A stretch of 64,000 bases of DNA from Ancylostoma caninum (Eukaryota; Nematoda; Chromadorea; Rhabditida; Ancylostomatidae): contig JBAJFG010000464.1 of NCBI GenBank assembly GCA_037903475.1, forward strand, positions 62,001 through 126,000, in the 5' to 3' direction. Made by a program: the position numbers and the translations under genes. Below, piece by piece: positions 1 to 10,711 of the stretch; position 1 is the first letter of the stretch; the number at the start of each line of letters is the position of its first letter. The notes beneath the pieces were generated by a model that saw only the letters and a program-made list of their open reading frames with translations, had not been told where the DNA came from and did not search any database.

Positions 1-900
1 AATGGGAGCTTTGTAGATTCTTGGCTAGGTCAAAGGAGACTTCGTAATTTCTTTTTCTGCTCAAGCTAAGCTTGTGCCAAACTCTAGTTCTTACACAAAA
101 TCAAGCGTCTGATGGGAAATTTCGGAAATCCCCACGTATAGGTTGAAGTGTGGGGAGAGGAGGGTCGTATTTGAGGATGGGCGGTAGGTATGTAGATGCT
201 TGCGCATTAATAATTGCACAGCAAATTACACAACCACGAAAGGAAACAATCGTGGAGTCAGCAACTTGTGTACACTACTAACGTGTAAAAACAGGATTGT
301 TTGGAAATTCTTTCGAGGGGACGGCGGCAGGGCTTGTAGGAGTGTTCCAGAGTAGAGTAAGTTCGACGTAGTACAGCGATGACGAGCGACTCGAGATCAG
401 GGAATAGGATTCCACACATTCATAAATGATGGCCAGGTCTATCTTATTCCAGAGCTTCAGGTTTCCAAGCCTCTAAATGTTTTCAGGAGTGTGGTCGGAA
501 ATTTTCCAATGTTTACCCCTCCAAGAGAAAATTTCCTATCTAAATATTCCCAGAGGAAGTAAACCTTGAACGAAGAAATTCAGGCATTAGGAAAATGTAT
601 GATGCCTTGTTATGGAGTAGCAATAAATTTTCGATCGTGAGCAGATCGCCAACCTAATCTCAGAAATGGTGAGAACACTTAAATTTGACGAAGGGGCGGA
701 AACCGAGTCAGTCCCTCCGGGAAGTGAACGAAATGTTATTTGCGAATCATACGCTCTCAAAAACTGTGAAGGCCAAGAGAAGTGAAATTTTGGTTTTAAA
801 TAGAGGTGATCATCCTCTATGAATACCTCAGTACCCGCCACCGCAGTCTTGAAATTTCTCGAGCTGCCAAAGAACAACAGTACCAATCTTCTCCTCATTT

Positions 901-1141
901 GATAACTGCGCAGCACGAACGCAGCCCGAACGGCATAATGGCTCGAGTAGAAACTCTAGTAGCAGCTGTTCCCAGTTGATGCCATCCTCAGCTCATTTGC
1001 TGCCATTCTTCGGCAATTGCTTCTAAATGGACAAAAGTTTGAGCAGCAATTAAAGGGAGAATAGCAGCAGCTGGAAACAGTTGCTGCTAGGGTTTCTATT
1101 CGAAGCATTACGTCATTCGGGTTTTGTGCTGCACAGTTACC
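901..1141. mobile_element. Foldback (MITE-like) element, ~60-bp arms
   Basis: The left arm (about 901-964) and the right arm (about 1077-1141) are imperfect reverse complements. Reading outward they share runs such as GCTACTAGAGTTTCTA against GCTGCTAGGGTTTCTA and end at GTGCTGCGCAGTT against GTGCTGCACAGTT. The spacer is about 110 bp and non-coding. Long arms and small size fit a non-autonomous foldback transposon. No target-site duplication is obvious, so the superfamily is undecided. Confidence 0.7.
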
Positions 1142-1556
1142 AGAGTCAGTGTAAAAAGATCATCCGTATTGCTGGGGATTTCACCGTTCTGACTCATTTG
1201 TGGTGTGCATGTCCTATGAATATACTAGATGGTATGCCCGGCTTCGCTCGGGTGTTCTACTACCCCGGCTATTTCACACTGATGGAAATCTGCTACTACT
1301 GGTAAATCCATTGAAAATGCTCATCATTATGATGACGGACCTGTATGATCCTCATTTAACCGACATATTGGCGAAAAATGAAATAGTGAAGTTATTTGGA
1401 TAATAACTTTATGGAAAAAGCATGCCCATAATTGCGGTCAGCATCTTTGAGAACCAGTAAATGCGCTCTTACTCTTAATCAAGAAGTAGTGGAAAAAGTC
1501 AAAAACTTGATTAAAAATCCGATAAAACCAATAACTCGAAGTTCCATGCATAGTGG

Positions 1557-1900
1557 TTGTCATATTCGTGATCAGCGCATAATTCCAGTAGATATGTCCT
1601 CACTGACCCCTGAGTAGAAGCTGCGAAAAATCGATAAAATCAGTAAATCGATACCGTCATTGAAAAGGGTTGCCATATTCGTATTCAGCACACTCGAAAA
1701 CCCCAGTGGGCATGTCATCACCGATCCCCGAGCGAAAGTTGAAAAAATCGATAAAATCAATAAATCGATACCGCCATGCAAAACGGCTGTCATAGTCGTG
1801 TTCAGCATATTGAAGAACCCTAGTAGACATGTCCTCATCGACCCCTGGACAAAAATTGTGAAAAATCGATAAAATCGATATAATCGATAAACCAATCGAT
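1557..1900. repeat. Tandem repeat, ~115-bp period, three units
   Basis: Three diverged units begin near 1557, 1669 and 1786, each with the theme GTTGTCATATTCGTGTTCAGC, then a CATGTCCTCA-type block with CGACCCC, then an AATCGATAAAATC run. Spacings are 112 and 117 bp. The open frames across it on both strands are by-products of the repeat. A weaker partial unit may precede it around 1430-1556. Confidence 0.7.
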
Positions 1901-2000
1901 AATCCCAGGTGCAAAGTAGCCTATAACCTCCGCCGGCCCCCGTTGGGCCTGTATGCAAAATTTGGTCCGGATCGGTTCATCCTCCGCGATTTCTATAAGG

Positions 2001-2037
2001 AACATACACACAAACACACACACACACACACACACAA
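2001..2037. repeat. CA-rich microsatellite
   Basis: An ACACACA run with one AAAC interruption, directly readable. It makes spurious His/Thr and Cys/Val repeat frames on the two strands. Confidence 0.9.
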
Positions 2038-3962
2038 ACTTTCACTTTTATATATACAGATGCGGATGAGTTCTGGCCATGCTGGGCCGTTCCTTAAGCA
2101 TCTCAGAGAATCGCTGACCACTCTGTTGAACACGAGGGTTGCCGTCATAGTTGGCCTCTTCACCCTCAGAACAGCCGCGTTCCTTTCAGTCCGCGTACGG
2201 CCACCCCCTGACTCATCGTCGATCGATAGCCGCGCAGGCGTTCCCAGCGACGGGATGCCGCGCCGCGTTTTCTGTGCGAATCGATGCATTTCTCATTTCG
2301 TTTTTCCTCATCTATAAGGCGTGCCTTTCCTTTCTGTTGAACCTCTACGTTTTTGGCTTCTCCTCCCGCTTCTTTTCCTGCTAAGCTAGCATTCTTGCTC
2401 GGAGGTAGTAGATGGTTGTTCGCACGCTGTTGGTGTAGAACTGGGCCTGGGGTGATATTCATCGCTAATTTTGCCCGTGGTGATCACGATTACCGCTAAA
2501 GTTCACCCATTTTTGAAACTCATCGGAATGTTCACCCTCAAGCCATGGGGTAAAGTGCGAGGTAGTCTGTAACGAGCTACAGCATTAGCCATCAACCTTA
2601 CCAAGGAATAGTTAACGTTTACATATATACCTCCGCCCTATGACTAATGTTACTCTTAAATGTATTGTTGAGATTACATGGGGTGAACCCTATGACTCCG
2701 TGTTAACTATGGGTGAAATTGGAAGCACTTACACGTCTGGCCTGGGTAACTTCGATGAATCATGCGACTCGTGGTATATTAGGGCTCTGTCAATTGCACT
2801 GGCCTGTGGCATATAATAGCGCTGGTTTCATAATCGCTTTGCGTTTGTGTAGAATAATCAGAAATTGTTGGTTGTCCTTTTCCATTTTCTTCTGTGTCTC
2901 ATGTCTACCGCCAACACACACAGCACAGGTAGAGGTTTACGATTTTCTTACTGCGTTTCACACACTTTACTCCCACCATGTACGCCTCCCTAAGGCTTTT
3001 TCTTCCAATAACTGTTTTTTTTTGTTTTGTTACCTCCAAATCGCACGAAGTGTTTTCTCAGCAACGCAATAAAAATAAATAAATTATCTTTTAAAAACAA
3101 ATGAAAAGACGGATGAAAAAGAGCGCAATTTTTCAATTCTGACAGCGAGAGTGAAAGTGACAGTGAAATGACAAATCATTACGTATAAACAGATGCTAGT
3201 CAATCAGGACTGTGAAAAGAACTCAAGGAACGCTTACATACTTCCGGAAATATAGCCATGAAGGTAATTGCTAATTACTGGGTAGGAAATGTCGGCCTAA
3301 CGAAGCCTCAGCTTACGCAGCCACGAAAAACGGAGTTCGAGGGGTGTGGAGGGGGGGGGGCGTCCGTTCAAGATTAGGCTTCCACGCGGAGGCTCAGCAC
3401 CACTTTTGGCGTGCTCCCACCTCCCCCCCCCCCCGTCTCCTACTTCCTTTTTCGCCACTCAGTGGTCGACTTCAATCCACGTTTGACATTGTCTTTCCAG
3501 CTTTGAAACGGATGTCCAATCCTTGGAAAATCCCTCTGATTCAGCTGTATTTGTAAACACCTCAACAGATTGAGGTTAGAACAGGAAGCGGGAAAAGTGG
3601 ACGATAATGAGGACGGTGATATCACCGAGATAGGGATCCACTTTCTCCTCGGATTTTTTTTTCGTACCCACTGGGATAGATAGACGCTGCGCAAATCGGC
3701 ACTCATCTTACAAAGGCGTGAATACATATTACTTTTGCTGCCAATGAGCCGTTTCGGATCCACCTGTGTGATACAGCACATAAAAAAAGTGTTTGCTTTG
3801 ATCCCAACCCTATTCGACACCTGCAGAGAACAACCATTGATGCTGCATCGCTGGCAAAGGTGCCTGTGCTGCATCACTTATTGACCGACGTTGCTACGCG
3901 TTAAATCAAACGTTGATCCCTTGAGTTAACATGTATCAACGTGCGTTAACGTGTAGCCCCAC

Positions 3963-3966
<4 letters not shown>

Positions 3967-4012
<46 letters not shown>
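3967..4012. repeat. (AT)n microsatellite
   Basis: An uninterrupted AT dinucleotide run of about 46 bp, flanked by CCGGC and CGTCTTGC. Confidence 0.95.
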
Positions 4013-4014
<2 letters not shown>

Positions 4015-4274
4015 TCTTGCAGTTCACACCGCATTTTATCCCACGCCAAATCAGGGAGAATGATCCATGGCGATGTAACGTGTATTCGATACGGATCATT
4101 TCCATGATCCTTATCTCTTATATCGCCGGTTCATTTCTATTCATTTTGAACTGGCGAAGTCAGGGGTTATTCTAACCGTGCGGATACGCTGCATTTCTCT
4201 CACTCTTCTCCAACTGCTGACACTTCCCCCGTTCTTTTTCTCTCTGCTGTCTTCCCAGCTATCGCCCGTGGTGG

Positions 4275-4795
4275 AATGCACTATACGAATACATTCCTTC
4301 TCAAAAATACTTGCCTCACGCTTCACGGCCCATCTGCTATGCCGCGCCGCATCACCTGTGAATTATCATATAGGAAACCACAAATGTACGCAGACAAGGG
4401 TCGAGACCGCGACGCGGCTCTCTCGGGCAGAGACACGGGCGCTCTGCATGCTGAGCGCCTTGGTCTCTGCCCAGAAGAGCCGCGCCGCGGTCCCGTTCCT
4501 TGTCTGCGTACATTTGGAGTTCCCTGTACGTGGTGTGACGTGGCTAAACGGACGGGCGGTTCAGCGTGAGGCAAGAACTTTGCTCAAAGTCTTTCTCAAA
4601 AATTGGACTACAGAACGACTACAGAAGATTAAAGGAGACTACAGTTTCTCAAAAATTTTTGCCTCACTCTGAACCGTCGTCAGCTCAGCCACGTCACATC
4701 ACGTATGATAATGTATAGATGATGCGGCGCAGCTTAGCAGATCGGCGGTGAAGCATGAGGCATGTACTTTTGAGGAGGACTGTATGTATGATATG
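4275..4795. mobile_element. Nested GC-rich foldback element
   Basis: The outer arms, about 4275-4372 and 4698-4795, are imperfect reverse complements (shared blocks include GCCTCACGCTTCAC, CATCTGCTATG and CGCCGCATCA). Between them lies a hairpin with ~53-bp arms at 4382-4434 and 4463-4515 whose loop contains GGCGCTC...GAGCGCC, and a further inverted pair around 4535-4600 and 4640-4697. All arms are diverged, so this is not a recent inversion. GC content is well above the surroundings, which is why long but meaningless frames cross it. It is probably a composite non-autonomous transposon. Confidence 0.75.
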
Positions 4796-5829
4796 TTCGA
4801 TCTGAGATGACCTATAGTCTATTAGATCACAGAGGGCGTCCCATCCGACTTTGTCCGCAACTACGACCTCATCATTTTTCGGCTAACTGGTCCATTTTTT
4901 GCACTTATTTGTTTTGCACATGGTGTGACTCCTCTCATTCTTACGCTTCCCTACTGCCATTCGCTAAAATATCCTTCCAGACGCATTCTGCGGGCAAAGT
5001 AATTGCAGACAGAGTGGGATCAGGCGCCCTCTGTGAGCTACAGGCGGTTCAGAAATGAGTCGGTATTGGTGCATTTTTGCGTAAAAAGATTAGAGTGGCC
5101 TTTGGCAAGTCGCGCATGTTCAAGCTTGTTAGTCGCAGTGATTTTTAACTGCTCAACATGTTAGAAAGGGTCCCGGAAATAATGTGGGAGTACGTGGAGC
5201 CCATATCTCCGATATGTGCCATACCGACTCCCCGATGAATGGCCTGTAATAGACCATACATCCGCGCCGCTAATCCTCTATCGTTATCTCTAGCAAGCCA
5301 GACACGTCACTGATAGCTAGAGGTGATGTTTGGCTATGATATGGCTACGATACGCGGGCAATGATAACGATATGGATGAAGGCCTGAGCGGTGCTCCGGC
5401 AAGCCACCGCAGATCGAAAACACTTTACGATGTATTATTTAAACCTGAGGGGGAGAATAGAAATATGAGTAAGTTTGGCATTGCTTGCAAACTGCGGGAA
5501 AATCATGCTCTACCGTGGTTGTACATGTCTGAACACGTCATTGGACACGACAAACATGTTCACGATGGCACCGTTGGACACTTTCCGTTGTACAAGCGGC
5601 TAAAGGCCATTTGGCGTAATTCGTTTTCCTGGGCACACAGCGGACCGCTGTTGCAAATGTTGGCTTCATTTAGATGGAATGGGTTCAACTACCACCCTTA
5701 TGTTTTGGTCAGCCTTTTGCCTGTCGTTCCTTATACATCCTCATTAGATTTGTGCTATACTTATTTTGTCTTTCCTTTGATATATTTTGCATGTTAATAG
5801 CGGCGTCAGAGAACTTTCGAGATTTTCGA

Positions 5830-5835
5830 TTTCAG
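5830..5835 (+). promoter_or_regulatory. Probable trans-splice acceptor
   Basis: TTTCAG lies directly against the ATG at 5836, with no upstream in-frame exon that would need cis-splicing. In nematodes this arrangement is typical of spliced-leader addition with an almost absent 5' UTR. This is inference from position and consensus. Confidence 0.5.
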
Positions 5836-8800
5836 ATGGAAGACGATAAAGTTAACATGGCGCTTGATGACATCATCAAGCTCAATAAGAAAACGCGGGG
5901 TGGCAGAGTAACCGGAAGAAGCAACGGTGGTGCGCAAAGGGTAAGACGACTTTTCCATTTTTGTTTTCTCTTGTCTGTCATTTCTCTATATTTGTTTTTA
6001 TTTTTCATTGATTTAGTACTACTTCTTAGTTTAAGGGTCGCACATTTGCCGGTTCTCGCGGAAGAGGTGGCCTTGCGCAACGTCGAGGTGCTCGCGCTAA
6101 CTTCGGTCAGCGACGAGGTGCTCGCTCGGAGTCTGTACAGCGCCGTGGCGCTCGCTCCGATGGCGCAAGTGTATCGGTCGTAAACAATGCTGCTACTAGA
6201 CGTTTTGTGAAGAACCTCGTCAATGTAAGGCTGATTTAACGTACTTCTTGCCACATCTGAAAAGAAAAAAAAACCGCTCGCTTTTCAGAAAACGATCAAG
6301 AGGATGCGAGCTAAAGCAGCAACAGCGGTAAGCCGCGAAGCAGTACGTTTTTAAATGAACCCAAGACTCGGACCATACAACGCGTGGTTTCATTGGAGAC
6401 GAGCTGCGATGACAGCATTTTTGTGTGCACCAGCTCTGAGAGGAAAGTCGTGTATCGACAAAATCTGCGGTGATACTGACCGCACCTCTTCTTGTTGTGA
6501 TTCGCACGCTAGATGGCAAGACGAATCGGCCATTTCTTCTGTGGATCTTGTTATCCAGTGATCTGTCTCCACAATCGTGTTGGACAATTCTGGTTATCCG
6601 TCTAGTCATGTCGGCGATGTTCAAGAGCTGGTTTCATTTTTCTGGTTTTCACCTCTCCAAAACGTCATGATGTGTACATTGGAAGCCTTTGTTTACAGAG
6701 TCGTACTGATGCCGCTCTCGTTGGAATCGGTGCAAGATCACGTGGTATTCGTAAAAGAGTGCTGGGTGTTCCTCGCGTCGTGAGTTTCCCTATTATTGAA
6801 AGCTGCTAATGGCTGAAAGCTGCGAAGAACAGTTCAGCAGTGTTACCGACTTCGAAAATTCTGAGGACGTGATGTTGTCAAAATTTAAGGGTAGACGGGT
6901 AAAATGGAGTTGGGGAGGGGGTGCACTTGGTATTGGTCAATACAGGGTGCGCGCGAATTATTGGCGCGCGGTTTTTTTTTTGAGCGCCAATTAGAAAAGA
7001 TTGAGCGAATTCCCAAGTCACATCGTAAATATCCTTGCTTGAGCCATCTCTAGGCAGCAGCTGGTTTCCCAAATGACCTCTTCCTGTGCCTACCCAGGCT
7101 TCAGGAAATTTCCTGGTCAAATCGCTGGTGACACGGGGTCGGTTACAGCTCCCTTCCTCTCAAGATTTTCTGGGGTAGGCTTCAGAAGACTCCAACCACC
7201 CATGCATGGTATGTCACGACTTAGTCTCAGCTACTACGCGCTCATCGTGAATCGGACCGCCAAATGATTACCATGGTCAAAACAGGCTTTCTATCTAACT
7301 GGCCATTCTTGCTATTTTTTGCGAACTCAGGACTGATAATCATTAGTAATAACAAATTTAGTGAATGTTTTGAAACCGTGGAAGACTCCCAATTCCATGG
7401 ATAAAAAGTGGCTTTCGCAAACTCGTTCAGCCCCAGTTCAGAAGCAAAATTTAATCAAAAGTGCTTTCACGGGTGATTTCCTTGAATTTTCGCTCGTAGG
7501 GATCGTGTACGTCACACGCTTCGTTTGCATTCCTATGAGCTCCACTATACATATGTTAGTGGGTAAAGTCTGTACTATTAAATAGCTAGAAACAAACTGG
7601 TTGAAACCCGGTTCCTGAGGAATCTTGAAAAAATCTTGTGAAATAATACCTGCGTGCCAAGGGCGGTTTGATCTAAAAGCTTCTCTAAGTCTTCACAGAC
7701 CAGGAATAAGGTCACTCGACAATCTTGCTGTCGTTTACGATAGATGTTGCCCCAACGAACATACCCACAGCGTGGCCTTTGAATTCGCTCATGCACCGCT
7801 GATTGGGACTCAAAAAACCACGCGCCAATAATTTGTGCGCACCCTGTAGTATGACATGTACTACACATTCTGACTTTTTTGCACTTTAGGTAACATTAAG
7901 TAACCAAGTAAGAGCGTTCTGTAATCTCAGCTAACAAGTCAGAACGTACAGGGTAGGGCGAAAAGGGAGTTGGGGAGGGGGGGCACCCTACAGAAGGTCA
8001 TAGGCTTCACCTTGTAAGCCTAAGTAAAAGCACTAGCCTAAGCCTAAGCTAAGCCTAAGCCTAATCCTATGCTTAAGCCTGGGTTTAAGCTTAAGCCTAA
8101 GGCTTAGGCTTAGGCTTCACAGGAGAGAAATCATGGGAAGCGCTCCCAACTCCCTTTTTACCCAGGATAGGCCAAGTTATCGACTTTTCTTAGGTGCCCC
8201 CCCCCCCCACCTCCATTTTGCCTGGGTACACTTCGGAATTTTAGTCGGAGAGAAATCATGGGAAGCGTTGGACCGCTCTCACCTTTTAATGCACTAGCCG
8301 GACTTGCAAGGGGAGTGCATCTGTCCAATATGTTGTTACTGGTTATGCTGAAGTCTGCTTAAAGGCAACACCCATGTAAATTTCCGTGTCCAAGGTTACC
8401 ATCGTTTTCGAAGCTTAGGAGTTGTCCCAACATATCTATGAAAGTTGCCCGGTCGTAGACATCGGCATTCTCAAATGCGAAGCGATTTGTACTAGCTTCA
8501 GACAGGACGAGTTGGTGTTTTCGTTTACATTCACTCTCTTTCCTTATGATAAATCTTGTGATTTTGAACCGCGGGCCACCGAGCCATTCTTTGCAACGGG
8601 GCTGGAGTGATGGCAATGAAAACACCTTCTTTATAGGATTTAACAAAATTGAACACCGCGTTGCTCCTCACTGTAACGCTAATTTTAAGAAGATAAAAAA
8701 ATCTGTGAGAGCAAAATTGAGCTGCTTTTGACAGAAACGCAGAATATTCTAATCCAGTTGCTGATTCATTGACGTGATATCCAGAGCTTTCGGTCACCAT

Positions 8801-10531
8801 TCTCCAGATTTCAAAAGGTCATAATCTAGGATACGGAAATTTCAGTGAAAATCTGGGAAAATTCTTTAGTTTACGAAGTTTTAAATCAATGTGGATGTGG
8901 ACAGGATTGAATTTGCAGGATCATTTCAAGGTAATCGTTTGAAGGTTACTGATTCAGGTCGTGAGAGGACCCAGAGGAATTCGTGCTGGTATTCAGCGTC
9001 AGGTGGAGGAAAGGTATTTTTCAATGTACTTTGAACTTCTTTGCATGTACTATTTTGAGTTTGCAAAATGTCGAGAAGTTAAAGACATAGTCTTCATGCT
9101 TTTTGTTGTGCTTTTAAAGGCGGTACCCACGAATCCATTGCGAGGAAAAAACTATCTCATACGTAGGAAAGAATGAAAAGAAATACCGAAGTGGGGGGAG
9201 GATAGGGAATAAGTCTTCACAGGATGAGGGGGTGGAATTATCAGGTACTGGGGACCAGTAGCGGACGCAGGGGTGGGGGCGCCCCCCAGAATGGGTCGCC
9301 AAATTTTCGAAATTACTTTACAATACAAATAAAAAACTTGTATTAGTTTATTTTTAATTGTTCATTTTTATTACTATTTTTAATATAATTTTTATTTGTT
9401 GTTCATTATTATAATTAATATTTTTATTAATTTTATGTTCCACCTGGGTCCCCAAATCGGCGGAGACCCCACTTTTTTCCCACGCCACTCTCCTCCTCCT
9501 GCCCACTTTCTGCGTCCGCCACTGCCGGGGACAGATTTCATCCCAGAGAAAGTGAGTAAATGCGGCCGAGAATTGCTACGCGACGCCGCAATGGTCTGGT
9601 TGATAGGGTGATACATTGTTCAACATATTATCTTTTGGCAATGGTTCTGCTCTCAACGATACATCTTTCGCAGAATTATGAGAGTGTGGGTAGCTCCTTC
9701 TCTGCTAGATCTCAGGCGTGGAAATCATTTCCACCCTTGCTTCTCTCGGTGGGTGCTGCCTTCAGGTGTTCAATTGCAGTATTCTTAATTTTCAGGCCGG
9801 AGCAGGTTGTATATGAGACTGTACGTGTTGTGGACCCGCAACCCGCTCCTGTTCGTGTTGTTCGTCGACGTGAAGTTAGACCAATTTATCGTGCTGGTGG
9901 TCAGCAGAGAGTGAGGGTTGTGCAGCAGAACGGGCAACGTGCGGCGGTACAAGCCCCTCGCCGCTTTGTTCAGCAACAGCCATCACAGTTTCAACGACAG
10001 AGAAGCCGTGTGATTGTGCAGCAACCAGCGAGGACCAACAGAGCCTTCCTTGACCGAGATATTGTTGTATATCCGAGCGGAAATCGCCGACCTCCTGTTC
10101 GCAGAGCAAATGTGGTCTACGTGGATGAAGCAATGAGTTCCAGGGTGAGATTATGTCTTTCGATCTTTTCGATTTCGACGTATGAGCAATATAGAGCATG
10201 CTTTCACCTACATTTCCAGAGAAAAAAATAAAGCCGAAATTTTTGTAAATAATCCTTTTACTTCCTTAGGTACAACGGTCTGCTCAAAGCAATGTACGAT
10301 TCATCAGAAAGAGACCGAACCGACAGTTTGTGGCGTACGATGACGTTGATGACGAGGTAAGCGCTACAACTGAAGCGATCTTAGAAGAGTACTCCATGTT
10401 ATGGGTTCGATCTTAGGGCAACGTATTCGATTTTGTTTTAGGTGGAACGTTTCCCCTCAACCAGCAGATTTACTGGCAATGGAAGGATGAAGCGAAAAGG
10501 ACGCGGCTTCAATGTTCAGTACCAATATTAA
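5836..10531 (+). CDS. UAP56-binding-motif protein, probable mRNA-export adaptor (ALY/UIF-like)
   Basis: Eight exons join in phase: 5836-5940, 6030-6224, 6289-6327, 6699-6779, 8958-9013, 9796-10144, 10270-10356, 10442-10531, giving 333 residues. Residues 2-18 carry the acidic motif DDKVNMALDDIIKLNKK, the UAP56-binding motif of ALYREF and FYTTD1/UIF, which docks the DEAD-box helicase UAP56/DDX39B in the nuclear TREX export pathway. After it come an RG-rich stretch, three QRRGAR repeats at residues 52-57, 62-67 and 72-77 (exact 10-residue period), then a long Arg/Gln/Val-rich exon and a basic tail ending VQYQY. I see no RRM, so it is not a canonical ALY; it resembles UIF or CHTOP in build, but no specific orthologue is recognised. 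The start is fixed by the motif and the TTTCAG acceptor beside it. The introns at 6780-8957 and 9014-9795 are enlarged by transposons. Confidence is high for the gene and moderate for the role. Confidence 0.85.
6943..7846. mobile_element. Non-autonomous TA-flanked TIR element (904 bp)
   Basis: The left end CAGGGTGCGCGCGAATTATT and the reverse complement of the right end, CAGGGTGCGCACAAATTATT, match closely. Similarity continues with gaps for about 70 bp, to a shared GAGCGAATTC. TA dinucleotides at 6941-6942 and 7847-7848 fit the Tc1/mariner target duplication. No transposase frame is present inside. It lies in intron 4 of the UBM gene. Confidence 0.8.
7949..8226. repeat. TIR element enclosing inverted telomere-type repeats
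   Basis: The left end CAGGGTAGGGCGAAAAGGGA followed by GTTGGGGAGGGGGGGCACC is mirrored at the right end (reverse complement CCCAGGCAAAATGGAGGTGG, then a G run and CACC). TA lies on both sides (7947-7948, 8227-8228). Inside, 8019-8117 holds about six GCCTAA units followed by TTAGGC units in the opposite orientation; the switch is at CCTAAGG near 8096-8102. TTAGGC is the nematode telomere repeat. A related CAACTCCCTTTTTACCC block is nested near 8148-8164. Confidence 0.7.
9256..9524. mobile_element. hAT-type MITE (269 bp)
   Basis: The ends are CAGTAGCGGACGCAG and, as reverse complement of the right end, CAGTGGCGGACGCAG, the CAGNGGCGGA form common in hAT elements. They are flanked by an 8-bp duplication with one mismatch, CTGGGGAC (9248-9255) and CCGGGGAC (9525-9532), the size hAT transposases make. 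The centre is AT-rich and non-coding. It sits in intron 5 of the UBM gene. A truncated relative lies at 34639-34780. Confidence 0.88.
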
Positions 10532-10705
10532 TCCTGGCTGTTATCTCAGTTCTATCATCAACTTTATATTGTATCAATTGTCCGTGTACACCTCATTTCT
10601 TAACCCTTCGTTTTTAATATGAAAGTTTTTTGTCCGAAGGTATCTGCTTCTCAGTAGGTAGTCTTTCTATGGCATTATTGGTACTATGCTATGATGGAAT
10701 GATGG

Positions 10706-10711
10706 AATAAA
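10706..10711 (+). terminator. Candidate polyadenylation signal
   Basis: AATAAA, 175 bp after the stop of the UBM gene; a second one follows near 10740. Which is used cannot be told from sequence. Confidence 0.45.

Larger units (their letters stand above)
1..5835. other. Intergenic, repeat-rich upstream region
   Basis: I found no convincing exon here. The longer open frames (for example 155 codons at 5330-5797 and 145 codons on the minus strand at 3440-3877) show no family motif and are of a length expected by chance in this much sequence. The stretch holds the foldbacks at 901-1141 and 4275-4795, the tandem repeat at 1557-1900, and CA and AT microsatellites, listed separately. The promoter of the gene starting at 5836 should lie in the last few hundred bases, but I see no distinctive element in them. 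Confidence 0.6.

Noticed and set aside
3440..3877. 145-codon minus-strand frame, partly transposase-like in feel
   Set aside because: Only a vague basic stretch near its C-terminus; no catalytic motif or terminal repeats to support a transposon gene.
4178..4672. 164-codon frame across the foldback
   Set aside because: Explained by the low stop density of the GC-rich inverted repeats; both strands and several frames are open at once.
5330..5797. 155-codon open frame just upstream of the UBM gene
   Set aside because: No motif, no homology recognised, and this length is expected a few times by chance over six frames of 64 kb.
9560..9795. Upstream half of the long frame that ends at 10231
   Set aside because: The UBM gene exon begins at 9796 behind TTTTCAG in a phase that matches exon 5; the upstream part is intron that happens to be open.
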